Origin: Streptomyces sp. NBC_01451
GTDB lineage: Bacteria; Actinomycetota; Actinomycetes; Streptomycetales; Streptomycetaceae
Direction: 5' to 3'
DNA length: 64,000 bases
Assembly (NCBI RefSeq): GCF_036227485.1
Contig: NZ_CP109479.1
Coordinates: 4,712,001-4,776,000, forward strand
Part shown: positions 18,952-27,512 of the stretch, piece after piece
Layout: the number at the start of each line of letters is the position of its first letter
Numbering within the stretch: the first letter of the stretch is position 1
The notes under the pieces: model-generated
Told to the model about the DNA's origin: nothing
Database searches by the model: none
What the model saw: only the letters and a program-made list of their open reading frames with translations
Position numbers and translations under genes: made by a program

Positions 18952-19583
18952 TCACCGGCGGAGCGCTGCCTGCTGCCTGACAGACGGGTCGCCGGTGACG
19001 ACTGCACCGCGTCCACCGGCGCGCCGCTCCAGGGCAGCCGACACGAAGGCGAGGAGCAGGGCGCCGGTGGCGAGAGCGGCGCCGACCCAGTGGGGGCGGT
19101 GCAGCCGAGACCCGCCGCGATCACCATGCCTCCGAGCCAGGCCGAGAGTGCGTTGCCGAGGTTGAAGGCACCGATGTTGACGGCCGAGGCCGGCGTCGGC
19201 GCACCGTGCGCCTGGTCGAGGACCCGCTTCTGCAACGGCGGGACGGTGGCGAAGCCCAGCGCACCGATCAGCGCGATCGTGACGGCCGCGAGGACCTTGT
19301 GATGGGCGGTGACCGTGAAGAGGGCGAGTACGACGGCCAGGGCACCCAGGGAGACGTACAGCAGCGGCATCAGGGCGCGGTCCGCGTACCTGCCGCCGAC
19401 CAGGTTGCCCCCGACCATGCCGACGCCGAAGAGGACCAGCAGCCAGGTGACGGAGCCGTCCGTGAAACCGGCGACGTGGGTCATCATCGGCGCGATGCAG
19501 GTGATGGCGGCGAAGACACCGCCGAAGCCGAGAACGGTCATCGCCATGGCGAGCAGCACCTGGGTGTTCCAACCTCCCCGCAT
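18952..19583 (-). pseudogene. MFS transporter remnant: N-terminal half missing and frameshifted
   Basis: The frame beginning at 19583 encodes the second half of a drug/sugar-type MFS transporter: VLLAMAMTVLGFGGVFAAI, TWLLVLFGVGMVGGNLVGGRYADRALM, GALAVVLALFTVTAH, ALIGALGFATVPPLQKRVLD and AFNLGNALSAWLGGMVIAAGLG. Intact relatives have about 400 residues with six more helices in front, which are absent here. Near 19092-19098 the frame breaks: the family's T-A-P-N-W-V-G-A is read as TAPTGSAP, while the correct end (HWVGAALATGALLLAFVSAALERR) continues in the neighbouring frame to the stop at 18952. One missing base explains this. The remnant starts 11 bases from the divergent GNAT gene. Confidence 0.82.
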
Positions 19584-19594
19584 AGGGTGCGACC

Positions 19595-20047
19595 ATGGGA
19601 GATCTTGAGATACGGCCCGCGACCATGGCGGACGTTCCCGCGATCGTCGGCATGCTCGCCGACGACCCGCTGGGCGCGCAGCGCGAGTCACCGGACGACT
19701 TGACCCCGTACCTGACCGCACTGGCCCGTCTGGCCGGCGACCCGAACCAGCATCTGGTCGTCGCGGCCCGCGAGGGGCACGTGGTCGGCACGCTCCAGCT
19801 GACGATCGTTCCGGGACTGTCCCGCAAGGGCGCGACCCGGTCGATCATCGAGGGTGTGCGTGTGCACGCCGCCGAACGCGGCAACGGTCTTGGCGGCCTG
19901 CTCATCGAGTGGGCGATCGACACGTCGCGCCGGGAGAACTGCCAGTTGGTTCAGCTGACTTCGGACGTCACGCGCACGGAAGCCCACCGCTTCTACGAAC
20001 GGCTCGGCTTCACGCCTTCACATGTGGGCTTCAAACTCCAGCTCTGA
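19595..20047 (+). CDS. GNAT-family N-acetyltransferase
   Basis: 150 residues. LEIRPATMADVPAIVGML opens the fold, HVVGTLQLTIVPGLSRKG and GVRVHAAERGNGLGGLLIEWAID give the CoA-binding R-G-x-G-x-G/A-type loop, and AHRFYERLGFTPSHVGFKL closes it. Acetyl acceptor unknown. Starts next to the broken MFS gene; ends 3 bases before the parS-centred terminator palindrome. Confidence 0.9.
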   Translation: MGDLEIRPATMADVPAIVGMLADDPLGAQRESPDDLTPYLTALARLAGDPNQHLVVAAREGHVVGTLQLTIVPGLSRKGATRSIIEGVRVHAAERGNGLGGLLIEWAIDTSRRENCQLVQLTSDVTRTEAHRFYERLGFTPSHVGFKLQL

Positions 20048-20050
20048 AAC

Positions 20051-20100
20051 ACTGCGGAGAAGCGTCATGTTTCACGTGAAACATGACGCTTCTCCGCAGT
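20051..20100. terminator. 50-bp perfect palindrome: bidirectional terminator centred on parS
   Basis: The two 25-base arms (20051-20075 and 20076-20100) are exact reverse complements, and the centre is the exact parS at 20069-20082. It lies between convergent genes, 3 bases after the GNAT stop and 6 bases before the hydrolase stop, the ideal place for a two-way terminator. Confidence 0.9.
20069..20082. promoter_or_regulatory. parS: parS site, exact (centre of a terminator palindrome)
   Basis: GTTTCACGTGAAAC forms the middle 14 bp of the 50-bp palindrome. Confidence 0.93.
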
Positions 20101-20106
20101 CGGCGC

Positions 20107-21492
20107 CTAGCTGATCCCGCGCCACCCTTCCGGATCCACCCCACCCGGCACGGACGCCCCCTCGTCGTACGGCTGACGCACGAAGACGAACGACCCGAGG
20201 TCCAGGTGGTCCACGACTCCGTTCGGCCCTCGTACGGCCCTCAGAAGCTCTCCGGCGAAGTAGCCGTCGAGGCCCGTCCAGGTTCCGTCGCCGTTCGGCC
20301 TGAAGCGCGAGCGGCGGCCGATGCCGGCCAAGGGACCCAGCGAAACGCCCCCGTCGACCGACAGCCTCAGCGCATAAGGGGTGGTCCCCCAGTACCACTG
20401 GCCCGTCAACTCCAGTACACCTCTGTCGACTTCGGGCAACGGGCGCCACGGCTCGGGAATCCGCGGCTCAGCCTCCGCGACGATCCTTACGAGGTCGGCG
20501 GCGACCGCGGACACCGGCGGACCAGAGGTGCAGTTGGCCAGGACGACGGCCGCCAGGTCGTCCGCCACGCTGATGGTGAGACTCGCGAGGAACCCGGGCA
20601 GCGATCCTCCGTGCCCCACCAGCAGTCGGCCGTCCCGGTACTGGACCTGCATACCCAGGCCGTACGCCGAACCCTCGGCCACGTCCTCCGGCTCGGGCGG
20701 AGCGGCCGGCGTACGCATCTCCGCAACCGACGCGGCACTCAGCACCCGGTCGTCCCCCTTGGCGAGGAAGGCGGCGAAGCGCGCCAAGTCTCCTGTGGTG
20801 GACCAGAGTTGACCGGCCGGTGCCATCCGTCCGAGATCCTCCGTCGGCTCCGGGAGCAGCACATCGGCCCAGGGATGCACGGCCCAGCCACCCGCGTGCG
20901 GCGCCTGCGGCTGCCCGCTGGTCCGCTCCAGCCCCAAGGGTTCGAGCACCTCACGGCGCAGCACGTCCTCCCACGGAGCACCTCGCAACTCCTCGACCAG
21001 CGCGCCGAGAACGCTGTAGCCAGGGTTCGAGTAGTGGTGGCGTCGGCCCACGGGATGCAGCAACGGCCGGTCCCCGAGTACGTCGGCCAGCTCGGGTCGC
21101 AGTGATCCCGGTGTCCGCTCCCACCAGGGTGCGGGCGACTCGGCCGCCAGCCCACCGGTGTGCGCGAGCAGTTCGGCGATGGAGGCCTCCCCCGCGCCGG
21201 TACCCGGCAGATGCTTCTCCAACGGATCGACGAGGTCGAGAAGCCCTTCGTCGCGCAGCCGCATCACCAGTACAGCGGTGAAGGTCTTGGTGATCGAACC
21301 GATCCGGTACTGCACGTCGGCATCGGGGGCGTGGCCGTCCACCGAAGTACGCGCCCCTGTCCACACCGTCTCTCCACCGCGCACCACCGCCGCGACCAAC
21401 GACGGCGCCCGCCCCTCGCTCTGGGCAGCGGCGATCCGATGCAGCAGGGCCCGCCGCGTGCCGGGAAGAAGCTCGTCCTGAGGTGTTGTCAT
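20107..21492 (-). CDS. Serine hydrolase of the beta-lactamase/class C PBP family
   Basis: 461 residues from the ATG at 21492. The catalytic triad of motifs is present: S-I-T-K (nucleophile Ser with Lys three residues later) in YRIGSITKTFTAVL, Y-S-N in HHYSNPGYSVLGALVEEL, and H-G-G in LLVGHGGSLPGF. This matches esterase/D-aminopeptidase-type relatives of AmpC. A C-terminal beta domain of about 120 residues follows. No signal peptide is visible, so it probably acts in the cytoplasm. Substrate unknown; resistance cannot be inferred. Confidence 0.88.
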   Translation of the reverse strand: MTTPQDELLPGTRRALLHRIAAAQSEGRAPSLVAAVVRGGETVWTGARTSVDGHAPDADVQYRIGSITKTFTAVLVMRLRDEGLLDLVDPLEKHLPGTGAGEASIAELLAHTGGLAAESPAPWWERTPGSLRPELADVLGDRPLLHPVGRRHHYSNPGYSVLGALVEELRGAPWEDVLRREVLEPLGLERTSGQPQAPHAGGWAVHPWADVLLPEPTEDLGRMAPAGQLWSTTGDLARFAAFLAKGDDRVLSAASVAEMRTPAAPPEPEDVAEGSAYGLGMQVQYRDGRLLVGHGGSLPGFLASLTISVADDLAAVVLANCTSGPPVSAVAADLVRIVAEAEPRIPEPWRPLPEVDRGVLELTGQWYWGTTPYALRLSVDGGVSLGPLAGIGRRSRFRPNGDGTWTGLDGYFAGELLRAVRGPNGVVDHLDLGSFVFVRQPYDEGASVPGGVDPEGWRGIS

Positions 21493-21556
21493 GGGACAAG
21501 TCCATCGGTCGTGCCGCGTTGCGTCGAGCACATTTCCCCCCTCCGCGGGGCACGCG

Positions 21557-23032
21557 TCACGTCTGGGCCATGTCCACGAACCGTGAATAGTGACCCTGGA
21601 AGGCGACCGTGATCGTCGCCGTCGGGCCGTTTCGGTGCTTGCCCACGATGATGTCCGCCTCGCCCGCGCGCGGCGACTCCTTCTCGTAGGCGTCCTCGCG
21701 GTGCAGGAGGATCACCATGTCCGCGTCCTGCTCGATGGAGCCGGACTCACGCAGGTCGGAGACCATGGGTTTCTTGTCCGTACGCTGCTCGGGGCCACGG
21801 TTCAGCTGCGACAGCGCGATCACCGGCAGCTCCAGTTCCTTGGCGAGGAGCTTCAGGTTTCGCGACATGTCGGAGACCTCCTGCTGGCGGCTCTCGGAAC
21901 GCTTGCCGCCGGACTGCATCAGCTGGAGGTAGTCGATGATCACGAGCTTCAGGTCGGCGCGCTGCTTGAGGCGGCGGCACTTGGCACGGATCTCCATCAT
22001 CGACAGGTTCGGGGAGTCGTCGATGTACAGCGGCGCGGCCGACACGTCAGGCATACGGCGCGCGAGCCGGGTCCAGTCCTCGTCGGTCATCGTGCCGGAG
22101 CGCATGTGGTGAAGGGCCACACGTGCCTCGGCGGACAGCAGACGCATGGCGATCTCGTTGCGGCCCATTTCGAGGGAGAAGATCACGCTGGGCATGTTGT
22201 GCTTGATCGAACAGGCACGGGCGAAGTCCAGCGCCAGCGTCGACTTACCCATGGCGGGGCGGGCCGCGATGATGATCATCTGGCCGGGGTGCAGACCATT
22301 GGTGAGTTGGTCGAGGTCGGTGAACCCGGTCGGCACACCGGTCATCTCCCCCGAACGTGAGCCGATCGCCTCGATCTCGTCGAGCGCGCCCTCCATGATG
22401 TCGCCGAGCGGCAGATAGTCCTCCGTGGTGCGCTGCTCGGTGACCGCGTAGATCTCGGCCTGGGCGCTGTTGACGATCTCGTCGACGTCCCCGTCGGCCG
22501 CGTATCCCATCTGGGTGATGCGGGTTCCCGCCTCGACCAGCCGCCGCAGGACCGCCCGCTCGTGCACGATCTCCGCGTAGTACTCGGCGTTCGCCGCCGT
22601 CGGCACCGTCTGCACCAGCGCGTGCAGATAGGGAGCGCCGCCGACCTTGGTGATCTCGCCCCGTCTGGTGAGTTCGGCCGCGACCGTGATGGGGTCGGCC
22701 GGCTCGCCCTTCGCATAGAGATCGAGGATCGCCGTGTAGACGATCTCGTGCGCGGGCCGGTAGAAGTCGTGGCCCTTGAGTACCTCGACGACGTCGGCGA
22801 TCGCGTCCTTGGACAGCAGCATGCCGCCGAGGACCGACTGCTCGGCGTCGAGATCCTGGGGCGGTACACGCTCGAAAGCGGTGCTCTCGCTTTCCCAGGC
22901 GCCGTTCTCGCGACCGCGGTCGTGCTGTTCGTCGCGGCCCCGGCCTCCTTCGCGGCGTTGTCGGGAGGGTGGCAGACGATCACTGGGACCGCTGTCGGCC
23001 CACGGATCGTCCAAGGGCTCGGAAATACTCAC
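21557..23032 (-). CDS. dnaB: Replicative DNA helicase DnaB
   Basis: 491 residues from the GTG at 23032, which has an AGGAGGTGG ribosome-binding site. The enzyme unwinds DNA ahead of the fork as a ring of six. Domains: a ~60-residue charged leader, the N-terminal DnaB domain (PPQDLDAEQSVLGGMLLSKDAIADVV), a linker helix, and a RecA-like motor with Walker A AARPAMGKSTLAL (about residue 260), LVIIDYLQLM (Walker B) and the closing VGKHRNGPTATITVAFQ. No intein interrupts it. The upstream gap to the MATE gene holds several DnaA-box-like sequences. Confidence 0.97.
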   Translation of the reverse strand: MSISEPLDDPWADSGPSDRLPPSRQRREGGRGRDEQHDRGRENGAWESESTAFERVPPQDLDAEQSVLGGMLLSKDAIADVVEVLKGHDFYRPAHEIVYTAILDLYAKGEPADPITVAAELTRRGEITKVGGAPYLHALVQTVPTAANAEYYAEIVHERAVLRRLVEAGTRITQMGYAADGDVDEIVNSAQAEIYAVTEQRTTEDYLPLGDIMEGALDEIEAIGSRSGEMTGVPTGFTDLDQLTNGLHPGQMIIIAARPAMGKSTLALDFARACSIKHNMPSVIFSLEMGRNEIAMRLLSAEARVALHHMRSGTMTDEDWTRLARRMPDVSAAPLYIDDSPNLSMMEIRAKCRRLKQRADLKLVIIDYLQLMQSGGKRSESRQQEVSDMSRNLKLLAKELELPVIALSQLNRGPEQRTDKKPMVSDLRESGSIEQDADMVILLHREDAYEKESPRAGEADIIVGKHRNGPTATITVAFQGHYSRFVDMAQT

Positions 23033-23485
23033 CGAGCCACCTCCTCCCGTCCGCAGAGCGGACCTCGCCGTGCCCCTCTTTTCTACGGCACGGCACTGAC
23101 AAATAAGACGCCCAACTCCGGTTCCGGCGCGTCGGTTTTGTGACGTTTCCGAGGCTGGGAGAAGGAGCGGGCGCCGCACCACCGTAGGCCCGTCCGCACC
23201 GTCAGCCAATCTGGTTATCCACAGGCCATGTGGACGACGGCCCCGATGCTGTGGAGAACTCCGCAAAACCTGTGCACGACCCGGTGGACAGCCCTGTGAA
23301 CAAGCTTTCGCGACTTTCGACACACCACCTCTGACCAGTGCGTTTCCCATCCACCGGCTGTGCAGAAGAAAAACTTTCCACATCGGGCCAAGATCTCCAC
23401 GAGCAGCACACCGCAACGCGCGCCTCAGCCGGAGAGGTAATAGTCACAAGCGCATTGCATCTCTTACCTGTGGAAGATTAGATTG
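23033..23485. promoter_or_regulatory. Divergent dnaB/MATE region with a group of DnaA-box-like 9-mers
   Basis: This 450-base gap holds no gene. Between 23215 and 23382 lie TTATCCACA (23215-23223, the perfect classical box), TGTGGAGAA (23250-23258), TGTGCACGA (23271-23279), TGTGAACAA (23295-23303, reverse complement TTGTTCACA), TGTGCAGAA (23359-23367) and CTTTCCACA (23374-23382). The group resembles the boxes of oriC, some with one or two mismatches. It may hold DnaA and affect dnaB, or titrate DnaA. Confidence 0.55.
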
Positions 23486-24829
23486 GTGGTCATGACACAG
23501 GCTCCCGCTGAACCCAAGGCTGCCCGGCGCCGGCACGACCGAGAGATCGTCGCACTGGCCGTCCCTGCCTTCGGCGCGCTCATCGCCGAGCCCCTCTTCG
23601 TCATGGCCGACAGCGCGATCATCGGCCACCTCGGCACGGCGCAACTCGCCGGACTCGGCATCGCCTCCGTCCTGCTCACCACAGCGGTCAGTGTCTTCGT
23701 CTTCCTCGCGTACGCCACCACGGCCGCCGTCGCCCGACGCGTCGGCGCGGGCGATCTCCAGGCCGCCATCCGCCAGGGAGTGGACGGCATCTGGCTCGCC
23801 CTGCTGCTCGGGTGCGCGGTCATCGCCGTCGTCCTGCCCTCGGCACCCGCACTCGTGGACCTCTTCGGCGCCTCGGACACGGTGGCCCCGTACGCGGCCA
23901 CGTACCTGTGGATCTCCGCGCTCGGCATCCCGGCCATGCTCGTCGTCCTCGCCTCAACCGGCGTCCTGCGCGGACTCCAGGACACCAGAACCCCGCTGTA
24001 CGTCGCCATCGCCGGCTTCGTCGCCAACGCCGCCCTGAACCTGGGCCTCGTCTACGGCGCGGATCTCGGCATCGCCGGTTCCGCCTGGGGCACGGTGATC
24101 GCCCAGTGGGGCATGGCGTCGGCCTATCTCACGGTCGTCGTCCGGGGCGCACGCCGGCACGGCGCCTCACTGCGCCCCGACACCGCGGGGATACGGGCTT
24201 CTGCCCAGGCGGGCGTGCCGCTTCTCGTGCGCACCCTCTCCCTGCGGGCGATCCTCATGATCGCCACGGCTGTTGCGGCACGGCTCGGGGACGCGGACGT
24301 CGCCGCACACCAGATCATCCTGTCCTTGTGGAGTCTGCTCGCCTTCGCGCTCGACGCGATCGCGATCGCAGGGCAGGCCATCATCGGGCGCTACCTCGGC
24401 GCGAACGACACCAGGGGTGCCCGCCAGGCCTGCCGCCGAATGGTCGAGTGGGGCATCGCCACCGGAATCGTGCTGGGCCTGCTGGTGATCGTCAGCCGTC
24501 CGCTGTTCCTGCCCCTGTTCACCAGCGACACCATGGTCAAGGACACGGCGTTGCCTGCGCTGCTCATGGTCGCGCTGTCGCAACCGATCTGCGGGATCGT
24601 CTTCGTCCTCGACGGTGTGCTGATGGGCGCGGGCGACGGCACCTACCTGGCCTGGGCGATGCTGATCACACTCGCCGTCTTCACACCGGTGGCCCTGCTC
24701 CTACCGACACTCGGTGGCGGCCTCACCGCCCTCTGGGGTGCGATGACGCTCATGATGACCGTCCGCATGCTGACTCTGTGGCTGCGAGCCCGCTCAGGCC
24801 GCTGGATGGTCACGGGCGCCACGCGCTGA
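23486..24829 (+). CDS. MATE-family efflux transporter (DinF-like)
   Basis: 447 residues with about 12 hydrophobic helices. Typical blocks: REIVALAVPAFGALIAEPLFVMADSAIIGHLGTAQLAGLGIA at the start, FLAYATTAAVARRVGAGD, and the pseudo-repeat ADVAAHQIILSLWSLLAFALDAIAIAGQAIIGRYLGA in the second half. MATE proteins export cationic drugs or metabolites using Na+ or H+; DinF-type members occur next to replication genes in several bacteria. Starts are crowded: TTG 23483, GTG 23486, ATG 23492; GGAAG at 23473 best suits 23486. Confidence 0.9.
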   Translation: MVMTQAPAEPKAARRRHDREIVALAVPAFGALIAEPLFVMADSAIIGHLGTAQLAGLGIASVLLTTAVSVFVFLAYATTAAVARRVGAGDLQAAIRQGVDGIWLALLLGCAVIAVVLPSAPALVDLFGASDTVAPYAATYLWISALGIPAMLVVLASTGVLRGLQDTRTPLYVAIAGFVANAALNLGLVYGADLGIAGSAWGTVIAQWGMASAYLTVVVRGARRHGASLRPDTAGIRASAQAGVPLLVRTLSLRAILMIATAVAARLGDADVAAHQIILSLWSLLAFALDAIAIAGQAIIGRYLGANDTRGARQACRRMVEWGIATGIVLGLLVIVSRPLFLPLFTSDTMVKDTALPALLMVALSQPICGIVFVLDGVLMGAGDGTYLAWAMLITLAVFTPVALLLPTLGGGLTALWGAMTLMMTVRMLTLWLRARSGRWMVTGATR

Positions 24830-24869
24830 AATCACGGAGAGGACCGTACGGTGCTGCTCCACGGCTCCT

Positions 24870-24883
24870 GTTTCACGTGAAAC
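24870..24883. promoter_or_regulatory. parS: parS site, exact
   Basis: First of a pair, 32 bp apart, between the convergent MATE and rplI genes. Confidence 0.92.
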
Positions 24884-24901
24884 ATCGACCCGATTCCTGC
24901 C

Positions 24902-24915
24902 GTTTCACGTGAAAC
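24902..24915. promoter_or_regulatory. parS: parS site, exact
   Basis: Second of the pair; centre-to-centre distance 32 bp, about three helical turns. Confidence 0.92.
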
Positions 24916-24993
24916 ATCGGCGTGCTCAGGTTCCCCATGGAACCAGACCGCCCGACTCGCCAGGCCACCGCCCGCGAGTCCGCTCACGCAGAA

Positions 24994-25019
24994 GGGCCAC
25001 ACCCCGAAGGGTGCGGCCC
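24994..25019 (-). terminator. Terminator of the rpsF-ssb-rpsR-rplI operon
   Basis: GGGCC-A-CACCC (24994-25004) pairs with GGGTG-C-GGCCC (25009-25019) around a four-base loop with one A-C mismatch, 25 bases after the rplI stop. Confidence 0.8.
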
Positions 25020-25043
25020 CAACCGCTTCAGCGAGCGCAGCGC

Positions 25044-25490
25044 TTAGGCGGCGACGACCTCGATGTTGACCTTGGCGGCAACCTCGGGGTGCAGACGCAC
25101 AGACGTCTCGTGGGCGCCGAGCGTCTTGATCGGCGAGCCCAGCTCGATGCGGCGCTTGTCGACCTCGGGGCCACCGGAAGCCTTGATCGCCGTGGCGATG
25201 TCGGCCGGGGTGACGGAACCGAAGAGACGACCGGCGTCGCCGGAGCGGACGGCCAGACGGACCTTGACGCCTTCGAGGCGGGCCTTGATGTCGTTGGCCT
25301 GCTCGATGGTCTGGATCTCGTGGATCTTGCGAGCGCGACGAATCTGCTCGACGTCCTTCTCGCCACCCTTGGTCCAACGGATCGCGAAGTTCCGCGGGAT
25401 CAGGTAGTTGCGAGCGTAGCCGTCCTTGACGTCTACGACGTCGCCCGCGGCACCGAGGCCGGAGACCTCGTGGGTAAGGATGATCTTCAT
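25044..25490 (-). CDS. rplI: 50S ribosomal protein L9
   Basis: 148 residues, normal length. [39 protein letters not shown] is the highly conserved N-terminal rRNA-binding domain, followed by the long connecting helix and the C-terminal domain ([13 protein letters not shown]). Last gene of the operon, 18 bases after rpsR. Confidence 0.98.
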   Translation of the reverse strand: MKIILTHEVSGLGAAGDVVDVKDGYARNYLIPRNFAIRWTKGGEKDVEQIRRARKIHEIQTIEQANDIKARLEGVKVRLAVRSGDAGRLFGSVTPADIATAIKASGGPEVDKRRIELGSPIKTLGAHETSVRLHPEVAAKVNIEVVAA

Positions 25491-25508
25491 TAGTCGGTCA
25501 CCCTTCCT

Positions 25509-25745
25509 TTATCGCGCGGTGGACGTGTAGGGCAGCAGCGCCATCTCACGGCTGTTCTTGACAGCCGTGGCGACGTCACGCTGGTGCTGCGTGCAGTTGC
25601 CGGTCACGCGGCGGGCACGGATCTTGCCGCGGTCGGAAATGAACTTCCGCAGCATGTTCGTGTCCTTGTAGTCCACATACTGGACCTTGTCCTTGCAGAA
25701 AGCGCAGACCTTCTTCTTAGGCTTGCGCACAGGCGGCTTCGCCAT
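25509..25745 (-). CDS. rpsR: 30S ribosomal protein S18 (cysteine-containing form)
   Basis: 78 residues. The N-terminus has CAFC (C14, C17) and a further cysteine in GNCTQHQR, i.e. the metal-binding 'C+' form of S18; streptomycetes also carry zinc-free versions elsewhere that are expressed under zinc shortage. The [18 protein letters not shown] and [12 protein letters not shown] blocks identify the family. Lies 58 bases downstream of ssb. Confidence 0.97.
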   Translation of the reverse strand: MAKPPVRKPKKKVCAFCKDKVQYVDYKDTNMLRKFISDRGKIRARRVTGNCTQHQRDVATAVKNSREMALLPYTSTAR

Positions 25746-25803
25746 GGTGTTTCTCCTGTGTGATCAAGAAGTGTGGGTACGGCCCACCCCTCGGCCCGAA
25801 GGC

Positions 25804-26412
25804 CTAGAAGGGGGGCTCGTCCGAGTAGCCGCCACCGGAACCGCCGGAGCCGCCGGAGTTTCCACCCCAGCCGCCGCCACCAGCGCCGCCGCCACCCTGG
25901 TTGCCACCAGCGGGAGCGCTCGTCGCCCAGGGGTCGTCGGCCGGAGCGCCGCCGCCCTGCGGAGCGCCGCCGGAGTTTCCACCCCAGCCGCCGCCCTGCT
26001 GGCCGCCACCTCCACCGCCGCCGCTGTAACCGCCCTGGCCGCCTCGGCCGGCGGCCTTGGTGACCTTGGCGGTGGCGCTGCGCAGGCTGGCGCCGACCTC
26101 GTCGACGTCCAGCTCGTAGACCGTGCGCTTCTCGCCCTGGGTGGTCTCGTAGGACCGCTGCTTCAGCCGGCCCTGCACGATGACGCGCATGCCTCGCTGG
26201 AGCGACTCGGCCACGTTCTCCGCTGCCTGACGCCAGACCGAGCAGGTCAGGAACAGGCTTTCGCCGTCCTTCCACTCGTTGGTCTGCCGGTCGAAGGTGC
26301 GCGGGGTGGACGCGACACGGAACTTCGCGACCGCCGCACCGGAGGGGGTGAAGCGCAGCTCGGGGTCGTCGACAAGATTGCCGACGACCGTGATGACGGT
26401 CTCGCCTGCCAT
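25804..26412 (-). CDS. ssb: Single-stranded DNA-binding protein
   Basis: 202 residues. An OB-fold of about 115 residues ([51 protein letters not shown]) binds single-stranded DNA at replication and repair sites. A Gly-rich linker of about 75 residues follows, and the end is SDEPPF, the acidic tip through which SSB recruits partner proteins. It sits between rpsF and rpsR as in most bacteria. Confidence 0.97.
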   Translation of the reverse strand: MAGETVITVVGNLVDDPELRFTPSGAAVAKFRVASTPRTFDRQTNEWKDGESLFLTCSVWRQAAENVAESLQRGMRVIVQGRLKQRSYETTQGEKRTVYELDVDEVGASLRSATAKVTKAAGRGGQGGYSGGGGGGGQQGGGWGGNSGGAPQGGGAPADDPWATSAPAGGNQGGGGAGGGGWGGNSGGSGGSGGGYSDEPPF

Positions 26413-26492
26413 AGGGGAACCTCTCGGCGGGTTTGCTGCTGGCTGCTTTTGGTGCTGCTACTCGAAATCCCGGGACCAGCTGAGCGGGAGGC

Positions 26493-26783
26493 TCAGTGGG
26501 TCTCGGGGCGGAGGACCTTGGTCCGGAGGACCGACTCGTTCAGGTTCAGCTGGCGGTCGAGCTCCTTGACGACCGCAGGCTCGGCCTGCAGGTCGATGAC
26601 CGAGTAGATGCCCTCGGGCTTCTTCTTGATCTCGTACGAGAGACGACGACGGCCCCAGGTGTCGACCTTCTCGACCTTTCCGTTGCCCTCACGGACGACG
26701 GAGAGGAAGTTCTCGATCAGAGGGGCGACTGCGCGCTCCTCCAGCTCGGGGTCGAGGATGACCATCACTTCGTAGTGACGCAT
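26493..26783 (-). CDS. rpsF: 30S ribosomal protein S6
   Basis: 96 residues, first gene of the operon. [21 protein letters not shown], the [23 protein letters not shown] core and [16 protein letters not shown] are diagnostic. The ATG at 26783 follows a near-perfect AAAGGAGGTGG site; an upstream frame of 11 more residues is ruled out by that site. Confidence 0.98.
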   Translation of the reverse strand: MRHYEVMVILDPELEERAVAPLIENFLSVVREGNGKVEKVDTWGRRRLSYEIKKKPEGIYSVIDLQAEPAVVKELDRQLNLNESVLRTKVLRPETH

Positions 26784-26991
26784 GTGGAACCCACCTCCTT
26801 TGGACTCAGCGGCCACGGTCGTTCCGTGGCAGGAGGGTTGTTATGCGTACGCAACGGTATCGGCAGCCACTGACAGTCGGAGGTCCCCGAAGGGATCGCT
26901 CGTCACGGCATGGGCAGACACCGGTGCAGACGGTACAGAGTACCCGCACTGCGCTTCCGGTTGAAATCAGGCCCCGGTCACCGTCAGTCTG

Positions 26992-27008
26992 TACACATCG
27001 GGTGTGTA
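26992..27008. promoter_or_regulatory. Inverted repeat upstream of the small membrane protein gene
   Basis: TACACA-TCGGG-TGTGTA is a perfect 6+5+6 repeat 39 bases before the start codon at 27047; it could be an operator. No -35/-10 pair could be set with confidence. Confidence 0.35.
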
Positions 27009-27046
27009 TGGCGCTACGATGCGCCGCCTTCCGCAGGAGGTGCCAC

Positions 27047-27361
27047 ATGGCACAGGCATTGCGACCCAACACCGCCGGATCTCTCTTCGCCACCGACGGC
27101 AAGCCCCATCCGCTCCAGGACAGCCTGCTCGCCGTGACGCTGGTGCTCGGAGTGACCGCCTTCGTCACGGCGATGTTCCACAGCCTGCATCTGCTCAGCT
27201 CCTGGACCGGCCTGGTGGGGATCCTCACCGGCGCGTACGGACAGTTCGTCTCCGAGACGACCCGCGAACGCTTCGGACTGATCCTGGGCCTCGGCGCCGC
27301 AGCGGTCGGATTCTTCCTCGGCATGGCGCACGGCGGCCTCTTCGGTGGCGTGATCGGCTGA
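27047..27361 (+). CDS. Small integral membrane protein, function unknown
   Basis: 104 residues after a strong AGGAGGTG site. Three hydrophobic stretches: LLAVTLVLGVTAFVTAMF, LVGILTGAYGQFV and LILGLGAAAVGFFLGMAHGGLFGGVIG. It is conserved at this place in streptomycetes but I know no function. Divergent from rpsF, 263 bases away. Confidence 0.7.
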   Translation: MAQALRPNTAGSLFATDGKPHPLQDSLLAVTLVLGVTAFVTAMFHSLHLLSSWTGLVGILTGAYGQFVSETTRERFGLILGLGAAAVGFFLGMAHGGLFGGVIG

Positions 27362-27512
27362 CGCGGGCCAGCCCCCGGTGCCCCGGCCGAGGCAAGGCCG
27401 GGGCATAGGTGCCATACGGCCAGACGAGGCGCTCGCAGGGCGCAGTAGGCTTCGGCGCGAGAGCCGGAGCCCCTGTACCCATGGGGACACACCAGCCCGA
27501 GGAGCGCCCGGA

